64,000 nt of DNA, from positions 248,001 to 312,000 of the forward strand of contig NZ_QOIN01000048.1 of assembly GCF_003323715.1 (NCBI RefSeq), read 5' to 3'. The translations under genes were made by a program, and so were the position numbers. Positions 60,305 through 64,000 of this stretch are shown in pieces (position 1 is the stretch's first letter; every line of letters starts with the position of its first letter). The notes under the pieces were generated by a model. The model worked only from the letters and a program-made list of their open reading frames with translations. It searched no databases and had not been told where the DNA came from. The DNA is from Streptomyces diacarni. GTDB lineage: Bacteria > Actinomycetota > Actinomycetes > Streptomycetales > Streptomycetaceae.

Positions 60305-60548
60305 GTGGGAGTCCTTTCTCAAGCGGGTTTCCCTGGACCACGGATTTCGTATGTCCACGAGTGCTGGCTGATCGCCCGCAACTCCGCTGTCGTCCTTCGT
60401 AACGAGGCCGCGATCCGTACGACACGAGTTATGCCGAATTCCCCGGTCTCTCCCTCGGATGGCCTAATGTCCGAGTCGGTTCCGTCACTCGCAGGGGGTG
60501 GTGAAACGATGGTGCGTACCGCCGTCGGAACCACCCGCACATGGGCGT

Positions 60549-60578
60549 AGGGCCCGGGGCATGTGCGCCCCGGGCCCT
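60549..60578 (-). terminator. Terminator after the second rodlin gene
   Basis: AGGGCCCGGGGC (60549-60560) pairs with GCCCCGGGCCCT (60567-60578) around a 6-base loop, downstream of the rodlin stop on the minus strand. The 60305-60548 part holds the chaplin promoter region and no gene I can support. Confidence 0.8.
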
Positions 60579-60640
60579 GTTGCCCGCGTTCCGCTCAGAT
60601 CGCGGTGGGAATCCGCCTCAGATCGCGGCGGAAGTCCGCC

Positions 60641-61042
60641 TCAGCGGTTGTCCTCGCCGTTCCCGGAGATGATGGGAAGGTCATTGAGGACGTGCGAGAG
60701 CGGCTCGTCACCCTTGGCCTGGGTGGAGTTCTCGACACACTGCTGGTTCTGCGGGTTGGACAGCACGTTGACGTCCTGGACGGCAACGTTGACCAGGCCG
60801 ACCAGCGAGCCGGCGTTGCCCTTCAGCGGCAGACCGATGCAGGGCTTGTTCAACGAACCCTGGATCAGGGCGAACTGAGGGCTCCAGTTCCCGTAGGTCG
60901 CGGAGTTGCCGTACACCTGGTCCGCGCCGTTCCCGTTCACCGTCGTGGTGCCGTGGTCGTTGCCGATGGCCGAGGCCTGCGGGGCCGCCACGCCGACGAT
61001 GGCGGTCGCGGCGGCGGCCGTGGCCAGCGCGTTCTTGATCAT
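60641..61042 (-). CDS. Rodlin protein (RdlA/RdlB family), second copy
   Basis: The 133-residue protein has a signal peptide (MIKNALATAAAATAIVGVAA, cleavage near ASAIG) and the rodlin motifs DHGTTTVNGNGADQVYGNSA, IQGSLNKPCIGLP, NVAVQDVNVLSNPQNQQC and a C-terminal PLSHVLNDL. The ATG lies six bases after AGGAGG. It is divergent from the Cys-less chaplin. Confidence 0.93.
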   Translation of the reverse strand: MIKNALATAAAATAIVGVAAPQASAIGNDHGTTTVNGNGADQVYGNSATYGNWSPQFALIQGSLNKPCIGLPLKGNAGSLVGLVNVAVQDVNVLSNPQNQQCVENSTQAKGDEPLSHVLNDLPIISGNGEDNR

Positions 61043-61305
61043 TGATAGTCCTCCTGAAGTGGAGCTCGACGCGGAGCGCACTGGACAACTGAGCCGCACG
61101 GTGTTGGTTGCGCACGTTCACCCGGACGACGAGTGACGCGCGCCAAACGTCGGTTCATCGTTCCGGGTGACAACTCCACCCGCGCGGGTGGCCCCTCGGC
61201 CGATCGGCGGAAGCGCCACCGAAGCCGTGCCCGCTCCCGCACCCACGCGTTCACCAGGCCACGGCACCGGACCGGTGCCGCCAACGACCGTGCGGAGGAG
61301 CACAC

Positions 61306-61545
61306 ATGAAGACCACGAAGAAGGCCGCCTGGACCCTCGCCGCCGCGGGAGCGGCCGTCGGAGCCGCCTCGGCGCCCGCCTTCGCCGACGCGGGAGCCGC
61401 CGGGAGCGCGACCGGCTCACCCGGCGTGGTCACCGGCAACGACGTCTCGGTGCCGCTCACCATCCCGGTGAACGTCGTGGGCAACACCCTCGACGTCGTC
61501 GGGGTACTGAACCCGGCGTTCGGGAACCGCGGCATCACCGCCTGA
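61306..61545 (+). CDS. chpE: Short chaplin lacking both cysteines (ChpE-like)
   Basis: The 79-residue protein has a signal peptide (WTLAAAGAAVGAASAPAFA) and a chaplin domain GSPGVVTGNDVSVPLTIPVN, VVGNTLDVVGVLNPAFGNRG. The conserved Cys positions are Val and Arg. Among S. coelicolor chaplins, ChpE is the one without cysteines, so I assign it there tentatively. The ATG follows GGAGG. It is divergent from the rodlin. Confidence 0.85.
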   Translation: MKTTKKAAWTLAAAGAAVGAASAPAFADAGAAGSATGSPGVVTGNDVSVPLTIPVNVVGNTLDVVGVLNPAFGNRGITA

Positions 61546-61808
61546 CCACCGAGGCCGCCACCGCTGCCCGGGGCGGTGCCCACTTGCCCCCTCTCGCCCC
61601 GAGGAGGGGCGCCCGGCAGAGCGGGGCGACACGGCGGTGCCCGCCCTCCTCCCCGCTCCTCCCGGACGTCTGTCCGTGGCCGTCCGGTCGTCCGGCCGCC
61701 CGTTCGGGCCATCCCTCACTGCCGTACGGCACGGCGGGCGGTATCCCTGGAGATGGGACGTGCGCAGGCGGAGCGCCGCGGCGCGCGGTCCCGGAAGGGA
61801 GCGCGGCC

Positions 61809-62852
61809 GTGACCGGGACCGTTGTGGTGGGCGTCGACGGCTCTGCCTCGAGCCTGGAAGCCGTGGACGTCGCGGCGCGGGAAGCCGAGCTCCGTGGCGG
61901 TTCGCTGCACGTCGTCCACGCGTTCGTCTGGCCGACGATGAAGGTCCCCCTCGGCCCCTCCGTGATGGGCCCACCGGAAGGCGGCTTGCGCAACCTCGCC
62001 CACAAGACCGCCGAACAGGCCGCCGCCCGGGCGAAGAGCTCCCAACCCGCCCTGGAGGTCACGCACGAGGTCGTCAGCGGCGACCCGCTCTCCGTCCTGA
62101 CGACCGAGTCCCGCGGCGCCGCACTCGTCGTCGTCGGGACCCGGGGCCTCGGCGGTTTCACCGGGCTGCTCGTCGGCTCCGTCGCCGTCTACCTGGCCGC
62201 GCACGCGGAGTGCCCCGTTCTCGTCACGCGAGGCAGGAAACGCCCCACTGGCCCCGTACTGCTCGGAGTGGACGGCTCCGACGTGGGCGACCCCGCCGTC
62301 GGCTGGGCCTTCGAGGAGGCGTCGCTGCGCGGCGCGGAACTCGTCGCGATGCACAACTGGAACAACTGGAGCGGCCCCGTCGCAGCAGGCCCTGGCATCC
62401 AGGTGCCCACCTACTACGACGCCGACCTCTTCCGCGCGGAGGAGGAACGTGTTCTGTCCGCGGCCCTCGTCGGCTGGCAGGAGCGGTACCCCGATGTGAC
62501 GGTGACGCCGCGCCTCGTACAGGAATACACGAGGCAAGCGCTGCTCTCGGCGAGTGAGGACGCCCAACTCCTCGTCGTGGGAGCCCGCGGCCGCGGCGGT
62601 TTCACCGGGCTGCTTCTCGGCTCCGTCAGCCAGGCCGTCCTCCACCACGCCGAGTGTCCGGTGGCGGTCGTACGGGCGCATCGCGAGCACGGTCGGGAGC
62701 ATGGCCACGCCCATGGGCGTGGCCATGGCCATGGGCGTGGGCGTGGACACGAGGAGCACGGTGAGGACCAGGCGGGCCGGTGGCACCGTCACGACGGCGG
62801 TGGCCATGGCGGTGGTGGTCATGGCGGTAGCGGTGGGGGCCCGGCGGACTGA
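61809..62852 (+). CDS. Two-domain universal stress protein with His-rich tail
   Basis: The 347-residue protein contains two USP domains (about 1-145 and 155-290), each with an ATP-binding GxxGxGGFTG...GSV loop (GTRGLGGFTGLLVGSVA and GARGRGGFTGLLLGSVS). The last about 55 residues are an unusual His/Gly-rich tail (GHAHGRGHGHGRGRGHEEHG, then GGGHGGGGHGG) that could bind metal ions. The GTG at 61809 follows GGAAGGGAG at eight bases; the in-frame extension upstream is not homologous. It is cytoplasmic. Its role in stress or dormancy is inferred from the family. Confidence 0.9.
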   Translation: MTGTVVVGVDGSASSLEAVDVAAREAELRGGSLHVVHAFVWPTMKVPLGPSVMGPPEGGLRNLAHKTAEQAAARAKSSQPALEVTHEVVSGDPLSVLTTESRGAALVVVGTRGLGGFTGLLVGSVAVYLAAHAECPVLVTRGRKRPTGPVLLGVDGSDVGDPAVGWAFEEASLRGAELVAMHNWNNWSGPVAAGPGIQVPTYYDADLFRAEEERVLSAALVGWQERYPDVTVTPRLVQEYTRQALLSASEDAQLLVVGARGRGGFTGLLLGSVSQAVLHHAECPVAVVRAHREHGREHGHAHGRGHGHGRGRGHEEHGEDQAGRWHRHDGGGHGGGGHGGSGGGPAD

Positions 62853-62927
62853 AATGAACACCACAGACGGGGACCGCTGTTGCCGGTGTCCTCTCCAGGG
62901 CTCGGGCTGGCGGGTCGGAGAGAGACC

Positions 62928-62961
62928 GACGGCGCGTCGATGTCATCGTCGACGCGCCGTC
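62928..62961 (+). terminator. Hairpin after the stress-protein gene
   Basis: GACGGCGCGTCGA (62928-62940) and TCGACGCGCCGTC (62949-62961) form a perfect 13-bp stem with an 8-base loop, 76 bases after the stop codon. It is probably a terminator, though an operator is possible. Confidence 0.6.
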
Positions 62962-63027
62962 GATGCCGACCCGCGCCGCGACGTGGGCACGTTGGTTCCC
63001 TGACGTCCCGTAGGCGACCATTCCTCC

Positions 63028-63255
63028 ATGGACACCGCGAAGCTGGAACTGGCCGCGAAGCGTTACCGCGAGGCGGAGGAGGCCTTCAACGCGGCGGGCC
63101 TCGACCTCCAGGCAGAGGCCGTTGCCCTCCTCCGAGACCCTGACGACCCCACCGGCGTCCACTCCACCGTCGCCGACGTCACCGGCTGGACCCCCGGATA
63201 CGTCCAGCAGCTCCAGGCGGTGGCCGATGCCGAGGAGGAGGAACCCGCGCCCTGA
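63028..63255 (+). CDS. Small conserved hypothetical protein
   Basis: The 75-residue, mostly helical acidic protein starts MDTAKLELAAKRYREAEEAF and has VADVTGWTPGYVQQLQAVAD, which reads like a short helix-turn-helix (an alpha-beta pair plus GYVQQLQ recognition-like helix). The tail is Glu-rich. No DNA-binding evidence beyond this is seen. The codon pattern supports a real gene. Confidence 0.7.
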   Translation: MDTAKLELAAKRYREAEEAFNAAGLDLQAEAVALLRDPDDPTGVHSTVADVTGWTPGYVQQLQAVADAEEEEPAP

Positions 63256-63275
63256 CCGTCGTGACGGCGAGAGTA

Positions 63276-63494
63276 TCAGCGACGTTCACTCGGCCCCTGG
63301 CCCCGATTCTGCCTCCGCGCCCGGCCCCGGCCCCGGCCGCGGAACGCGCGGAGGACGTCGGCGAGCGCTTGGAGGATCGCCGGCCGGTCGGCGGGCTGGG
63401 TGCCTGCCAAGGAAAGAACGGTCATGACGATGAAGGCCACCAGGGCGGTGACCAGAGTGACGGTGATGGGCCAGACAGCAAGGGCGGGGTACAT
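63276..63494 (-). CDS. Small single-pass membrane protein
   Basis: The 72-residue protein has one long membrane helix (VWPITVTLVTALVAFIVMTV, about residues 7-28) followed by an amphipathic helix and a very Arg/Gly-rich tail. The ATG is nine bases after GGGAG. It has no known family. Confidence 0.6.
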   Translation of the reverse strand: MYPALAVWPITVTLVTALVAFIVMTVLSLAGTQPADRPAILQALADVLRAFRGRGRGRARRQNRGQGPSERR

Positions 63495-64000
63495 CAGTCA
63501 GCGCTCCCATGCCTCGGCGGCTGAGGACGACCCCCGCCCGACCGTCCCGGTCGGCTGAAACCGAGCTTCCATGCGTGTGATCAGGGGTCTTTCCACGACT
63601 ATGACGCATACCCCGGCCCCGTTCCGGCACCTGGCACCCGGCTGTTTCCGTGCCGTCGAGCGCTTCCCGACCCCCGCCTCACCGAAACCATGCTGAGCGG
63701 CCGCTGACGTGTGTTCCGCCAGCCGAACTGTCGTCGGCCTACTGTGCCCGGACGCGTCCCTCAACTCGCGTCGCCCGTCGAAGAGATATCGTCATCTTTT
63801 GCGCCTCTGTCCGACCGCGGCCGCACACTCGAAGTACTCGGACGAACGCGCTCGCCCCCTCACCGGGTGCCTGAGCGTCCAACCCGCCGCTGTGCCCGCG
63901 GACCTCCGCTGTGTACTCCGAGAAGGTGAGCCGGGACCTCCGTACGGCACGCATCCGCGTGCGCAGCACGCACCGATGCCGACCGGCCTCCCCCGGTGTC
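63495..64000. other. Terminal stretch without supportable gene
   Basis: Open frames here (about 70-88 codons) are Arg/Pro/Ala-rich, lack ribosome sites and show no motif. An upstream or promoter region of a gene beyond the window is likely. Confidence 0.5.

Noticed and set aside
63498..63969. Two small minus-strand frames at the window end
   Set aside because: No ribosome site, no hydrophobic or family pattern; likely chance frames.
1..64000. tRNA or rRNA genes
   Set aside because: I looked for TψC-arm-like GGTTCGAATCC patterns and long conserved rRNA motifs and found none; no structure search could be run.

Overview
The window is high-GC DNA from a Streptomyces-type actinomycete chromosome. 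The evidence is the coat-protein genes restricted to such bacteria (rodlins and chaplins), an actinobacterial Kgd-type 2-oxoglutarate decarboxylase/dehydrogenase, a conservon-like kinase/roadblock pair, frequent GTG starts, GTGA/ATGA stop-start overlaps and several apparently leaderless promoters. I see no rRNA, tRNA, CRISPR array or intact insertion sequence.

Positions 1-14,100 hold a catabolic region that looks steroid- or terpenoid-like. It contains an acyl-CoA dehydrogenase (cut by the window edge), an alpha/beta hydrolase, a translationally coupled LLM monooxygenase/SDR/HSL-hydrolase operon, a flavin reductase, a FadD3-like acyl-CoA ligase and a KstD-like FAD dehydrogenase. Two nearly identical palindromes, one in front of the LLM operon and one between the reductase and ligase, suggest one shared regulator. 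A secreted tyrosine phosphatase, PadR and TetR regulators, a RibD/DHFR-like reductase and a LysR relic lie among them.

Positions 14,100-18,560 carry an orphan DesK-type sensor kinase, two tiny conserved proteins, and a DUF4097 protein plus a PadR-family regulator behind a strong inverted-repeat operator.

Positions 18,650-31,200 form the most unusual region: seven co-directional genes that look like a bacterial conflict or signalling system. In order they are a Trypco1-type protein, a trypsin-VMAP-C-like protease, a MoxR AAA+ ATPase, a SAV_2336-type protein with a divergent vWA-like motif and TPR-like repeats, a small FxsA-like precursor, a HExxH peptide hydroxylase, and a TIR-like/NB-ARC/TPR protein of the FxSxx-COOH type. 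No radical SAM maturase is present.

Positions 31,300-41,100 are core genes: kgd, an OmpR-type two-component system, a spermidine-synthase-like protein and lon. The lon promoter region has matches to both ClgR and HspR (HAIR) operators.

Positions 41,100-57,150 hold a GH25 lysozyme whose 3' end is repeated downstream, MarR, a conservon-like roadblock/kinase pair, PP2C, NlpC/P60, a degenerate Ser/Thr kinase, SoxR, a TetR regulator beside two divergent diiron proteins, a decayed DnaK pseudogene, and a divergent MarR/AhpD-like pair.

Positions 57,400-61,550 are an aerial-hypha coat cluster with two rodlins, three chaplins (one cell-wall anchored, one lacking cysteines) and two small secreted proteins. 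A two-domain universal stress protein with a His-rich tail and two small proteins follow. The last 500 bases have no gene I can support.
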